64,000 nt of DNA from CAXXOK01 sp963674895 (GTDB lineage: Bacteria; Bacillota; Clostridia; Christensenellales; Aristaeellaceae), in contig CAXXCY010000001.1 of the NCBI GenBank assembly GCA_963674895.2, positions 372,001 through 436,000 on the forward strand, written 5' to 3'. A program made the position numbers and the translations under genes. Shown here piece by piece: positions 43,019-51,285 of this stretch (positions within the stretch are counted from its first letter, which is position 1; each line of letters opens with the position of its first letter). The notes beneath the pieces were generated by a model. The model had not been told where the DNA came from and did not search any database. It saw only the letters and a list, made by a program, of their open reading frames with translations.

Positions 43019-43915
43019 TCAAATGATAGTTATCTCCGCGCTTGTGTGTTCCTTCAGCACCGCCGCGCAGGCTTGCGCGTGCCGTAAATCCATGGCCGGC
43101 GTACCAGCATAGTCGTAGGATTGGCCCAGCGCGGCATACTTTGCCGCGCCCAGACGGTGAAAGGGAAGCACGTCGATCCGCTTCACGTGCAGCCGCTGCG
43201 CAAGGCGCGCGGTTTCCCGCAGATTCTCCCGGTCGTCGTTAAAGCCGGGGATCAGCGGCACGCGGACGCAGAGTTCGCACACGGCCGCGCCGGTTTCCAA
43301 ATTCCGGAGAATCTGTTCGTTATCGGCGCCGCAGCCCGCCTTGTGTTTCTGCGCGTCCATGTGCTTGATATCAAACAGCAGCAGATCGCAGTTCCCGGCA
43401 ATTTCGGCAAATATCTCCCCGTCGCAATACCCGCCGGTTTCCACGGCGGTGTGGATATGCCGCGCCCGCAGCTGCCGCAGCAGCTCGATGCATGCCTCCG
43501 GCTGCAGGCAGGGCTCGCCTCCCGAAAGCGTAATCCCGCCGCCGGATTGCTCGTAGTACCTGCGGTCGCGCAGCAGCAGAGGCAACAGCTCGTCGGCCGC
43601 CGCCGGCATGCCCTGCACGCGCAGGGCGCCCGCCGGGCAGGCCGCCGCACATTGGCCGCACAGAGAGCAGTTGTTCCGGTCGATGGCGATCCCGTTCCCG
43701 TCCCACGCGATACACCCCTGCGGGCAGGCCCCGGCGCACGCCCGGCAGCCGATACATAGCGTTTGGGTATACAGCAGGCTTGCGGTTTTTACTATGGTCT
43801 CCGGGTTTGCGCACCACCGGCAGCGCAGGGGGCAGCCCTGCAAAAACACGACGGTGCGGATGCCGGGGCCGTCGTGCAGGCAAAAACGCTGGATGTTGTT
43901 CAACTGCGCGTTCAT
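43019..43915 (-). CDS. Glycyl radical enzyme activating protein (radical SAM)
   Basis: 298 residues. The radical SAM cluster motif CPLRCRWC sits at Cys28, Cys32 and Cys35; two ferredoxin-type Cys sets follow (CIGCRACAGACPQGC and CSLCGQCAAACPAG, about 57-100), as in activases of glycerol, choline and propanediol-type eliminases rather than pyruvate formate-lyase. The GGE-type motif (TLSGGEPCLQPE) binds S-adenosylmethionine. It abstracts hydrogen from the radical glycine of the enzyme encoded four bases upstream. It is the last gene of the long operon. Confidence 0.93.
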   Translation of the reverse strand: MNAQLNNIQRFCLHDGPGIRTVVFLQGCPLRCRWCANPETIVKTASLLYTQTLCIGCRACAGACPQGCIAWDGNGIAIDRNNCSLCGQCAAACPAGALRVQGMPAAADELLPLLLRDRRYYEQSGGGITLSGGEPCLQPEACIELLRQLRARHIHTAVETGGYCDGEIFAEIAGNCDLLLFDIKHMDAQKHKAGCGADNEQILRNLETGAAVCELCVRVPLIPGFNDDRENLRETARLAQRLHVKRIDVLPFHRLGAAKYAALGQSYDYAGTPAMDLRHAQACAAVLKEHTSAEITII

Positions 43916-43918
43916 GCG

Positions 43919-46294
43919 TTATCCCCTGGATTGGTGCTCGGTGCGCGCGATGATATCGTCCTGCAGCACCGGGTCGATGGTGGTGAAAAGCACGCTGAAC
44001 CCGGCCACGCGCACGGTGAGCAGCGGGTACTGTTCGGGGTGTTTTTGCGCATCGCGCAGCAGCTGCGAATCCGCAACGTTGAACTGGATGTGCTGCCCTT
44101 TGTTGAGGAAATAGGTTTCCAGCACCCGCCGGAGATTGAGAAAGTTTTCGCCTTCAAACAATTTCGGGCTGAGCCTTACGTTCAGCAGCGTGCTGCCCCG
44201 CGCCTTGTAGGGGTCGAGCTTCACCACGGAATTTAAAAGCGCCGTCAGCCCTTCCCGGTCGCTTCCATGGCTGCAGGAAACCCCTCCGTCCGCGATCACC
44301 TGGAATTTATGCCTGCCGTCCGGCGTGGCCCCGGTTTTGGCCGCGAACAGGATATGCGACGATATGCTGTACAGCGCGACGTTGTAGCGCCCCCGCGGCG
44401 AGCGGTAGCGGTTCATTTCCTTCTCCAGGAAGGATAGATACTCCCGCCCCATATCGTCCAGCGCATCGACGTCCATGCCGTATTTGGGGAGGTTCACCAG
44501 GCGCCTGCGAAGCGCCTCGGCGTTTGTGAAATCCGTTTGCAGCGCCTCTTTGAGCGTCGCCCAATCGAGAGTCTTCTCCTCGTAAATCAGCTGCCTGACC
44601 GCGTACAGGGAATCGATGGCGTTGGGAACCCCGACCATCTGCAGCGTCGTGGCATTATGCTTCGCGCCGCCTTCCAGCGAGGTTTTGCCGTTTTCCAGGC
44701 AGTCGTGGATGAAAACCGATTCAAACGGCGTGGGGTAGAGCTTCGCGTGCAGCGCGTCCAGAATATTGTCGCAGGCGACCATGCGGTCCAGATAATACTT
44801 GGTCTGCGTGTAAAACGCCCGTACAAGATCCGCAAACGACATCCCCTCCACCGCACCCGTGCGGCACGCATACCGCTTCCCCGTCACCGGATCGAGGCCG
44901 TCAAACAGCGTCAGCTCCAGTATCTTCAGCGTGTTCAAAAAACCGCCCGTCAGCCAGGGCTCGCTGTTCCCCTGCCCCGTGGTTTCGGTGCAGCCGACGA
45001 TACAATACTCCCGCGCTTCCTCAAGCGAATACCCCATCTGGAGCATATTGGGGATCTGCACCTCGTCGTTGAACAGCGCGGGCAGCCCGTATCCCTGCGC
45101 GACAACGCGCAGCGCGTGCTCCATAAAATCGTCCGGGCAGCCGTAAAACCAGCGGACCGACAGCGAGGGCTGCGGCAGCCCCACGACGTACGTGGTTTCC
45201 AGCGCCAGATGCGAAAGCGCGTTCACGGCGCTGCGGCCGTCGGCGTCCTGCCCGCCGACGATCAGGTTCTGGAACATTGGGTAGCCGCCGAACGCGACGG
45301 AGATGGTCTTGTCCCGCACCTTGTTCATCTCAAAGAACTTGATCCACAGCGCCTGCATGAGCTCGGCGGCGAAAGCGCCGTCGATCACGCCATCGGCCAT
45401 ATCCTTCTCGTAATACGGGAACATGTATTGGTCAAACCGCCCCGGGGACATGCTGTGGCCGTTGGATTCCAGGTGCAGCACGAGGTGCAAAAACCAGAAG
45501 CTCTGCAGCGCCTCCTGAAAGGACGAGGCGGGGTACGCGGGCACCCGTCCGCAGATCTTCGAAATGGCGAGCAGCTCGCCTTTGCGCGCCTCGTCCGTTT
45601 CCCGCGCGGCCATGGTTTTTGCCAAATCGGAAAAGCGCCGCGCGAAGGCGATCACGCTCTTTAAGCAGATCTCGACCGACTGGTAATAGTCAACACGGTA
45701 TGTATACTCCGGGTCGTTTATCGAGAGTCCGTCCCGCAGCGCGGCGACGTCGTCCAAAATCGCCTGCAATCCCCTGTTGACGCACATCGCGTAATCCACC
45801 GCCACATGCCCGACCCCCGAGCGCAGGGCGGTGAGCGCGTAGATCAGGCCGGATGCGCAGGCGGCCTGCTCCCGGCTGAAAATCCGCAGCGCGGCGTCCG
45901 TCACGCTGTTGCGGAGCCAAAAGGGCGCGATCTCCCGGAGCCTTTTTTTGCTTTCCTCCCCGATGACAAAGCGGTCCGCCACACGCTCGCTGAACGTGTC
46001 GAGCTCGTCGATCACGAACTGCATATCGTACTCGGGGTACACCTGGCAGCCGCGGGGCCGGCCCGCGTAACTGCCCACGATCAGCTCGTCGTCCCCGATG
46101 CAGATCTGCATATTAAGGAGGGTGTTCTCCAGCGCCCTGGCCTTGCGGTAGACAGGCGTCTGCCCCTGCGTGGCGCGATAGCTTTCCGTAACCAGTACGG
46201 CCCGGTCCGCGAAAATCTCGGGGACCGTTTTCAGCACGCGGTCCCGAAGCCGTTTGGTGCGACCGGCGGCCAGGTCCGTCGCTTTGGTTTGCAT
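43919..46294 (-). CDS. Glycyl radical enzyme, eliminase/dehydratase type
   Basis: 791 residues. The radical site RVAGFSVLF is at 762-770 with the radical Gly765. The active-site loop has thiyl Cys435 and a Glu two residues later (VGCTETTGQG), the GCxE arrangement of dehydratases and C-N or C-S lyases rather than the CC pair of pyruvate formate-lyase. The wider context ESNGHSMSPGRFDQYMFPYY (276-295) is common to uncharacterised family members. GAGGGAG precedes the ATG. The substrate is unknown; neighbours encode 4-hydroxy-2-oxovalerate aldolase, acylating acetaldehyde dehydrogenase and a TRAP importer. No microcompartment shell genes are nearby. Confidence 0.92.
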   Translation of the reverse strand: MQTKATDLAAGRTKRLRDRVLKTVPEIFADRAVLVTESYRATQGQTPVYRKARALENTLLNMQICIGDDELIVGSYAGRPRGCQVYPEYDMQFVIDELDTFSERVADRFVIGEESKKRLREIAPFWLRNSVTDAALRIFSREQAACASGLIYALTALRSGVGHVAVDYAMCVNRGLQAILDDVAALRDGLSINDPEYTYRVDYYQSVEICLKSVIAFARRFSDLAKTMAARETDEARKGELLAISKICGRVPAYPASSFQEALQSFWFLHLVLHLESNGHSMSPGRFDQYMFPYYEKDMADGVIDGAFAAELMQALWIKFFEMNKVRDKTISVAFGGYPMFQNLIVGGQDADGRSAVNALSHLALETTYVVGLPQPSLSVRWFYGCPDDFMEHALRVVAQGYGLPALFNDEVQIPNMLQMGYSLEEAREYCIVGCTETTGQGNSEPWLTGGFLNTLKILELTLFDGLDPVTGKRYACRTGAVEGMSFADLVRAFYTQTKYYLDRMVACDNILDALHAKLYPTPFESVFIHDCLENGKTSLEGGAKHNATTLQMVGVPNAIDSLYAVRQLIYEEKTLDWATLKEALQTDFTNAEALRRRLVNLPKYGMDVDALDDMGREYLSFLEKEMNRYRSPRGRYNVALYSISSHILFAAKTGATPDGRHKFQVIADGGVSCSHGSDREGLTALLNSVVKLDPYKARGSTLLNVRLSPKLFEGENFLNLRRVLETYFLNKGQHIQFNVADSQLLRDAQKHPEQYPLLTVRVAGFSVLFTTIDPVLQDDIIARTEHQSRG

Positions 46295-46312
46295 GCGCAG
46301 CTCCCTCTTTTC

Positions 46313-47335
46313 TCAGTCCCGGTTCCGGTTGGCCAGCTCGTAGGCGACCTCGATGCAGACGTGCTCCTGCCCCTCGGTGCACCCACGCATGCCGATCCCT
46401 TTGATGATCTCGCGCGGGTCCACGCCGTAGGCCTCGCCAGCCCTGCGGGCAAAGAGCAGAAAGCTGGAATACACGCCCCAGCGCCCCAGCATGACCTGGT
46501 CGCTGTTGAGCTCCATGGGTTTTGGCACCAGCGGTTTCAGGACCGTATCGCCTACGTCCATCGCCATGAGCAGATCCACGCCGGTTTCATACCCCTGCTT
46601 TTCCAGCGCCGCCGCGAACGGCTCCACGGCGCAGTTGCCCGCCCCCGCGCCAAAACCGCGCAGGCACGTGTCGATATACGCTGCCCCGCCCCGGACGGCC
46701 TCCAGCGAATTGGCGACCGCGAGCGACAGGTTGTTGTGCCCGTGAAACCCGATCTGCGCGCCGTGCTTCGCCACGGCGTCGCGGGCGCGCGCGACCCGCT
46801 CGTACACCTCGTTTGGCAGCATCGCGCCCCCGCCGTCGAGGATATACACGACCTGCGACCCGAAGCTTGCGGACAGCTCCGCATATTTCACGGTATCCTC
46901 CACGCTCAGGGGCGAAGCGTGGGGCAGCAGGGTGCGCGTAGAAAAGCCCATATCCCGTGCCATCGCGATATGCTGCTTTCCGATATCGCACTCCGTAATC
47001 TGCGTGGCGATGCGCGCGACCTTTACCCCCGCGTCCTTCGCGATTTGGAGCTCGTACCGGGTTCCGATGCCCGGAATGATGACGATCGAAATCGGCGTTT
47101 TTTTTACGGCGCCCGCCACCGCCGCCAGGTATTCCTCGTCCGTGCTCGCCGCGAACCCGTATTGCAGGGAGGACCCGGCCAGTCCGTTCCCGTGGCCGAT
47201 TTCAAACGACTCGTACCCCACGGAATCGATTTGTCCGGCAAGGCCTGCCATCGTTTCCGCCGTAAACTGATGGCTGACCGCGTGCATCCCGTCGCGCAGG
47301 GTCAGGTCAACCAGATGGATTGTTTCTTTCCGCAT
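46313..47335 (-). CDS. 4-Hydroxy-2-oxovalerate aldolase family protein (DmpG/MhpE-like)
   Basis: 340 residues, the family length, with LVDLTLRDGMHAVSHQFTAE (about 8-27; conserved Arg and Asp), EIGHGNGLAGSSLQYGF, PGIGTRYELQIAKDAGVKVARIATQITECDIGKQHI and the metal histidines in GFHGHNNLSLAVANS. The usual DSAGAML segment is DGGGAML here. The enzyme splits a 4-hydroxy-2-oxoacid into pyruvate and an aldehyde, and normally hands the aldehyde to the partner dehydrogenase encoded three bases upstream. Substrates longer or more polar than 4-hydroxy-2-oxovalerate are possible. Confidence 0.9.
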   Translation of the reverse strand: MRKETIHLVDLTLRDGMHAVSHQFTAETMAGLAGQIDSVGYESFEIGHGNGLAGSSLQYGFAASTDEEYLAAVAGAVKKTPISIVIIPGIGTRYELQIAKDAGVKVARIATQITECDIGKQHIAMARDMGFSTRTLLPHASPLSVEDTVKYAELSASFGSQVVYILDGGGAMLPNEVYERVARARDAVAKHGAQIGFHGHNNLSLAVANSLEAVRGGAAYIDTCLRGFGAGAGNCAVEPFAAALEKQGYETGVDLLMAMDVGDTVLKPLVPKPMELNSDQVMLGRWGVYSSFLLFARRAGEAYGVDPREIIKGIGMRGCTEGQEHVCIEVAYELANRNRD

Positions 47336-47338
47336 CCG

Positions 47339-48214
47339 TTACGCCCCCAGCATATGCGCGGCGATCTTCTCGCCCACGGCAAGCGCGGCGCTGGTTTCGA
47401 TATCCAGATTGCCGCTGTATGCGGGCAGATAGTCGCCCGCGCCCTGGATTTCGACCATCGTCAAAATCCGTTTCCCGTCGAACTCCGGCGGGATTTTCAG
47501 CCGGTATCCCGGCACATATTCCTGAACCCTGTGAACCATCGCGGACACCGCGGCTTCGACGGCCCTGCGGTCATACCGGTCCGGGTCCACCATACAGTAA
47601 ATCGTATTGTTCATCATCATGGGCGGATCGGCGGGGTTTAGAAGGATCAGCGCTTTGGAACGCTTCGCACCGCCGACCTCCCTAAGCCCCCGGGCCGTTG
47701 TGATCGTGAATTCGTCGATGCTTCCGCGCGTGCCGGGCCCCGCGCTCGCGCTGGCGATCGTGGATACGATTTCCGCGTACTCCACGGGGAGCACCTGGCT
47801 GATCGCATACACGATCGGGATTGTGGCCTGGCCTCCGCAGGTGATCAGGTTGACGTTGTCCGCCTCGATATTCTGCATCAGGTTGACCGTCGGTACGATA
47901 TACGGGCCGACCGCCGCCGGGGTCAGATCCACGGCGACCATCCCTTCTTCCCGGAGAATCGCCGCGTGCCTGAGATGCGCGGAGGCCAGCGTGGCGTCGA
48001 ACACGATGCGGATGTCCCTGCGGCCGCGCAGGGCCTCGATCCCCTGCGTGGATACGTCGTATCCCTCTCGTTTCGCCATCGCTATACCCTGCGAATCCCG
48101 AAGCCCGGTTACCAGCGCGAGCTCCATATGCCGGCTGCGGTTTTTGATTTTCATCATCAGGTCCATCCCGATGTTCCCCGGCCCGATGATCGCGGCCCTG
48201 ATCCTGTTTACCAC
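47339..48214 (-). CDS. Acetaldehyde dehydrogenase, acylating (DmpF/MhpF-like)
   Basis: 291 residues from the GTG at 48214, which has GGGGAAGG upstream and gives VNRIRAAIIGPGNIGMDLMMKI, the correct Rossmann start; the longer frame to 48313 adds unlike residues. The catalytic Cys lies in NLITCGGQATIPIVYAIS (about 115-132). PGTRGSIDEFTITTA and NNTIYCMVD follow the family. It oxidises acetaldehyde or a related aldehyde with NAD and CoA to the acyl-CoA. With the adjacent aldolase it forms the well-known channelling complex, which points to pyruvate and acetyl-CoA as end products. Confidence 0.92.
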   Translation of the reverse strand: MVNRIRAAIIGPGNIGMDLMMKIKNRSRHMELALVTGLRDSQGIAMAKREGYDVSTQGIEALRGRRDIRIVFDATLASAHLRHAAILREEGMVAVDLTPAAVGPYIVPTVNLMQNIEADNVNLITCGGQATIPIVYAISQVLPVEYAEIVSTIASASAGPGTRGSIDEFTITTARGLREVGGAKRSKALILLNPADPPMMMNNTIYCMVDPDRYDRRAVEAAVSAMVHRVQEYVPGYRLKIPPEFDGKRILTMVEIQGAGDYLPAYSGNLDIETSAALAVGEKIAAHMLGA

Positions 48215-48266
48215 GGCGCCTTCCCCTTTTCCGTCGTCGTTACAGCCATTGCGCGTACTGCAATAC

Positions 48267-48291
48267 GCCCTTCCCGGTTTTCCCGGAAGGG
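48267..48291 (-). promoter_or_regulatory. Hairpin before the acylating dehydrogenase gene
   Basis: CCCTTCC and GGAAGGG flank a 10-base loop in the roughly 100-base gap between the transaldolase-like and dehydrogenase genes. No T-run follows. Probable RNA processing or attenuation element. Confidence 0.4.
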
Positions 48292-48313
48292 AACAATACA
48301 GTGCGGAAACCAT

Positions 48314-49012
48314 CTATTCGGCGACGCCCTCCATCCTGAGCTGGTCGCTCATATAGCTGATATCCTCGCCCTTGACGTTTGACCAGTTCTTGGCGAACAG
48401 CGCCTCGGCGCGGGTCGTTAAAATATGGGACATCATGCTCTGGAGCAGGGGATAGCGCAGCGCGACCGAATCGGCGCCAGCGGCAAACGAGCCGTCCACA
48501 TCCGCGACGCCCTTCATGCTCACGGCGAAGATCTCCGGCGCTTTGTCCATCGTCCCGTAGCAGGTTTTGATCGTGCGGATGATGCCGAAGATATCGATGC
48601 CCTGTTCCCGCGCGCGGGACACGAACGGGCAGATGCCGTACGCGCCGACCATCGCCGCCACGGCCGCCTGCGAAACGGAAAACAGGCAGGTGGCGATGCA
48701 GGGAATGCCCAGCTTCTGAAGCCGCGCGATGGCCTCGAACCCTTTTTCGTTGGCGATGATCTTGCCGCACACCCTGTCGGACAGCTTGCGCAGCGCAACC
48801 ACGCGGCTAACGATCGCGTCCGCGTCGGGGCCGTGCACCTGAATGAAAACCGGCGTATCGCTTACGTCCAGGATGGCTTTCGTGATTTCAGTAAGCGTCA
48901 TCTCGCCCTTGTAGTACTGCTCGAAGCCCTGCGGGTTCGTAAGGATCCCCGCGACTCCCAGTTCCGTGCAGCGGCGAATGTCCTCGATGGAGCCCGCCCC
49001 GTAAATTTTCAT
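48314..49012 (-). CDS. Fructose-6-phosphate aldolase/transaldolase-like protein with altered catalytic residues
   Basis: 232 residues, aligned by eye over its length with E. coli FsaA. The Schiff-base Lys is Lys84 (CGKIIANEKGF), with LTNP (Thr25, Asn26), FIQV (Gln58), IATCLFS (Thr108) and CPFVSR. Two active-site changes stand out: the FsaA Asp6 (YLDTSD) corresponds to Ala6 (YGAGSIED), and Tyr131 corresponds to Phe130. The lysine chemistry should remain, but water and proton handling must differ, so another donor or acceptor, or a non-sugar aldol, is likely. The ATG overlaps the upstream gene by four bases (ATGA). Confidence 0.8.
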   Translation of the reverse strand: MKIYGAGSIEDIRRCTELGVAGILTNPQGFEQYYKGEMTLTEITKAILDVSDTPVFIQVHGPDADAIVSRVVALRKLSDRVCGKIIANEKGFEAIARLQKLGIPCIATCLFSVSQAAVAAMVGAYGICPFVSRAREQGIDIFGIIRTIKTCYGTMDKAPEIFAVSMKGVADVDGSFAAGADSVALRYPLLQSMMSHILTTRAEALFAKNWSNVKGEDISYMSDQLRMEGVAE

Positions 49013-49401
49013 TGGTTCTCCTCCTTTTGCTGCGCCAGCACCGGACGCATGTCGGGATCTTCATACCAGTACCAGGGGTCCCCGATGACTTCGTCCGGCC
49101 GCTCCTCCGTCCATTCCTTTTGAATCCACTCGATATAATCGGGCTTCAGCTTTTGGGCGTAGTGCACGTGGTGCGTTTTCACGCCGCCGTCCCTATACCA
49201 GCTTTCCCACGGCTGCGTTTTGAGATTTTCGTCCGCCGGTACCGCGTACACCACCTTGGATACGCGCCAGTGCGGAAGCAAATACCATTTGAACCCCGGA
49301 TAGGATGCAAGAAAGTGTTCCCCCAAATCGCCGGGAACAAACCCGATCGCGGCGAACGCGTCCAGGATGTCCTCCCGTGTGAATACGGCGTTTTTCGGCA
49401 C
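49009..49401 (-). CDS. Unrecognised 130-residue protein of the glycyl radical enzyme operon
   Basis: Start taken at GTG 49401, seven bases after GGAGGGG; the frame continues to a GTG at 49428 that overlaps the TRAP gene. No signal peptide, membrane helix or known domain. The protein is rich in Trp, Tyr and His and acidic at the end (VFTREDILDAFAAIGFVPGD; LASYPGFKWYLLPHWRVSK; HHVHYAQKLKPDYIEWIQKE; WYWYEDPDMRPV). It is coupled by overlap to the transaldolase-like gene and lies 16 bases from the TRAP permease gene, so it belongs to the pathway. It could be a small enzyme, a lyase subunit or a regulator; I cannot choose. Confidence 0.65.
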   Translation of the reverse strand: MPKNAVFTREDILDAFAAIGFVPGDLGEHFLASYPGFKWYLLPHWRVSKVVYAVPADENLKTQPWESWYRDGGVKTHHVHYAQKLKPDYIEWIQKEWTEERPDEVIGDPWYWYEDPDMRPVLAQQKEENQ

Positions 49402-49417
49402 GGCCAACCCCTCCAAA

Positions 49418-50698
49418 CTATTGTACACCCATCATCAAATTGGGCACAAACAACGAAAGCTGCGGAATAAAGGCGACGAACAGCGTTGCAATCAGCAAAC
49501 CGAACGCAAAGATGTAGATGGTTTTGCCGACCCTCTTGAGCGGCGTGTTCGTGACCCCGCAGGCCGTGAACAGCACCATGCCCACCGGCGGGGTGATCGC
49601 GCCGATCGAGATGCATAAAAGGAACAGGATGCCGAACTGCACCGGATCGTACCCGATGCTGGTAATGATCGGCATAAACACCGGCACCAGGATCGCCATC
49701 GCCGCCAGGCCCTCGATAAACAGGCCGATGACCAGCATCATGCCGATAAACAGCAGGATGATCACCGTGGAATTGCTGGTCAGGTTTCCGATGAACGCGG
49801 CCACGGCGCTGGGAAACTGCGCGATGGCGAGAATCCAGCCGAACAGCGTCCCCGCGGCGATGATGATCAGCACGCTTGCCGAGGAGCGCGCGGTGTTTAA
49901 GATCGCTTCCTTGATCTTTTTTACGCTGAGCTCCTTATAGATCGCGCTCACGATCAGGCAGTACACCGCGGCGACCGCGCCGGCTTCCGTAGCCGTGAAG
50001 ATGCCGGATACGATGCCGCCCAGGATGACCACCGGGGCAAACAGCGCCAAAATCGACTTGCGGAACGCCTTCCAGATATCCGTCATTTTGGCCCTCGGCC
50101 GGGTGGGGTAATTCCGCTTGTGCGCGTAGATGCTGCTCACGCCCATCAGCGCGAGCCCGAAGATAATGCCCGGGATCATGCCCGCCAGCAGCAGGCGGCC
50201 GACCGATAGGCTGGTGATGGATCCGAAGATGATCAGCGGAATACTCGGCGGGATAATCGGGCCGATGGTGCCGCCGCAGGCGACGACCGAAACCGCCACG
50301 TCGTCGTCGTAGCCCTCGTCCCGCATGGCGGGAACGGCGATGGAGCTGACGGCAGCGGTATCGGCGTTGGAGGAGCCGGAAACGCCCGCAAAGATCATGC
50401 AGGCCAAAACGCTCACGTGGCACAATCCGCCCTTGATATGCCCGACCAGCGCGCTGCAGAAATCCATAATGCGCTTGGTAATGCCCCCGGCGTTCATCAG
50501 CTCCCCGGCAAAGAGGAACAGCGGCACGGCCAGCAGGGACATCGAATCCAGCGAAAACACGACGCGCTGCACCAGGACGTCCAGGGGGAAGCCCCCGTTC
50601 ACCAGCAGCGTGATCGCAGCGCTGATCAGCATGGCAAAGGATATCGGCGTTCCCAGCGCAATCAGGATCAGAAAGATAATGAGCAGTATATAGATCAT
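49418..50698 (-). CDS. dctM: TRAP transporter large permease (DctM)
   Basis: 426 residues from MIYILLIIFLILIALGTPISF, an ATG overlapping the DctQ stop as ATGA; the longer frame to 50908 is not coding in style. About twelve helices, with the family phrases AGVSGSSNADTAAVSSIAVPAMRDEGYDDDVAVSVVACGGTIGPIIPPSIPLIIFG and MLVIGLFIEGLAAMAILVPVFMPI. It is the sodium-coupled channel part of the importer, partnered by the two genes upstream. The substrate should be the start compound of this operon. Confidence 0.93.
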   Translation of the reverse strand: MIYILLIIFLILIALGTPISFAMLISAAITLLVNGGFPLDVLVQRVVFSLDSMSLLAVPLFLFAGELMNAGGITKRIMDFCSALVGHIKGGLCHVSVLACMIFAGVSGSSNADTAAVSSIAVPAMRDEGYDDDVAVSVVACGGTIGPIIPPSIPLIIFGSITSLSVGRLLLAGMIPGIIFGLALMGVSSIYAHKRNYPTRPRAKMTDIWKAFRKSILALFAPVVILGGIVSGIFTATEAGAVAAVYCLIVSAIYKELSVKKIKEAILNTARSSASVLIIIAAGTLFGWILAIAQFPSAVAAFIGNLTSNSTVIILLFIGMMLVIGLFIEGLAAMAILVPVFMPIITSIGYDPVQFGILFLLCISIGAITPPVGMVLFTACGVTNTPLKRVGKTIYIFAFGLLIATLFVAFIPQLSLFVPNLMMGVQ

Positions 50699-51180
50699 GA
50701 ACCCAACCGTCCTTTCAAACCCGCGCGGATGATATCGATGGCCCTTTCCAGGGAGAATATCAGCCAGCTGAGCGCGCCCGCCGGTATCGCGCCGTAGTAA
50801 AAGAGCTTGGAGATTCCCAGCGACGGAAGCCTGGTGTTGATCGCGCCGTACGCGATCAGCGAGCCTTTGTAGATATAAAACACGGCGAACGCGATGATCA
50901 GCAGCCACACCAGAAGCTGTGCGGCGGCGCGGAGCTTCTCCGGCAGCTTTTCCACGAGAAAATCAATGGCGATATGCTTTGAGGCCGCAATCGCGAGGCC
51001 GCAGCCCAGCAGCGTGCCCCAGATCAGCATCAGGCGCATGAACTCGTCGGCCCACATCAGGGGCGCGCTGAGCACATAGCGCATAAAAACCTGTACGATC
51101 GTAAGCAGCACGAGGACGGCAAAAATAGCGCCTACGATAATTTCAAGCACGAACTTCATAGCAGAGAAAAATTTAGACAT
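50695..51180 (-). CDS. dctQ: TRAP transporter small permease (DctQ)
   Basis: 161 residues with four membrane helices and MRYVLSAPLMWADEFMRLMLIWGTLLGCGLAIAASKHIAIDFLVEKLP, the DctQ signature. AGGGAG lies before the ATG. It binds DctM in the membrane. It follows the receptor gene after a strong hairpin. Confidence 0.93.
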   Translation of the reverse strand: MSKFFSAMKFVLEIIVGAIFAVLVLLTIVQVFMRYVLSAPLMWADEFMRLMLIWGTLLGCGLAIAASKHIAIDFLVEKLPEKLRAAAQLLVWLLIIAFAVFYIYKGSLIAYGAINTRLPSLGISKLFYYGAIPAGALSWLIFSLERAIDIIRAGLKGRLGS

Positions 51181-51209
51181 GGACCCGATCTCCCTTCAAG
51201 CGCCGCTTT

Positions 51210-51235
51210 GCGCGGGGGAGCTTGCTCCCCCGCGC
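51210..51235 (-). promoter_or_regulatory. Intercistronic hairpin between DctP and DctQ genes
   Basis: GCGCGGGGGAGC, TT, GCTCCCCCGCGC: a perfect 12-base inverted repeat with a tiny loop, in the 105-base gap after the receptor gene, without a T-run on the minus strand. Same position as in the other TRAP operons here. Confidence 0.65.
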
Positions 51236-51285
51236 CTTTGCCGGCCCGATTGCCTGCGCTCAGGCAAGGCGGCGAGACTTCGGTT

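Noticed and set aside
43019..46294. Pyruvate formate-lyase assignment for the radical enzyme.
   Set aside because: The active site is GCTE, not the Cys-Cys pair, and the activase has the extra ferredoxin clusters of eliminase activases.
44537..47641. Long plus-strand open frames (for example 44537-45664 and 45806-47641) opposite the radical-enzyme and aldolase genes.
   Set aside because: GC-rich shadow frames: Arg/His/Pro/Gln-rich, no domains, no ribosome binding sites, fully opposite well-defined genes.
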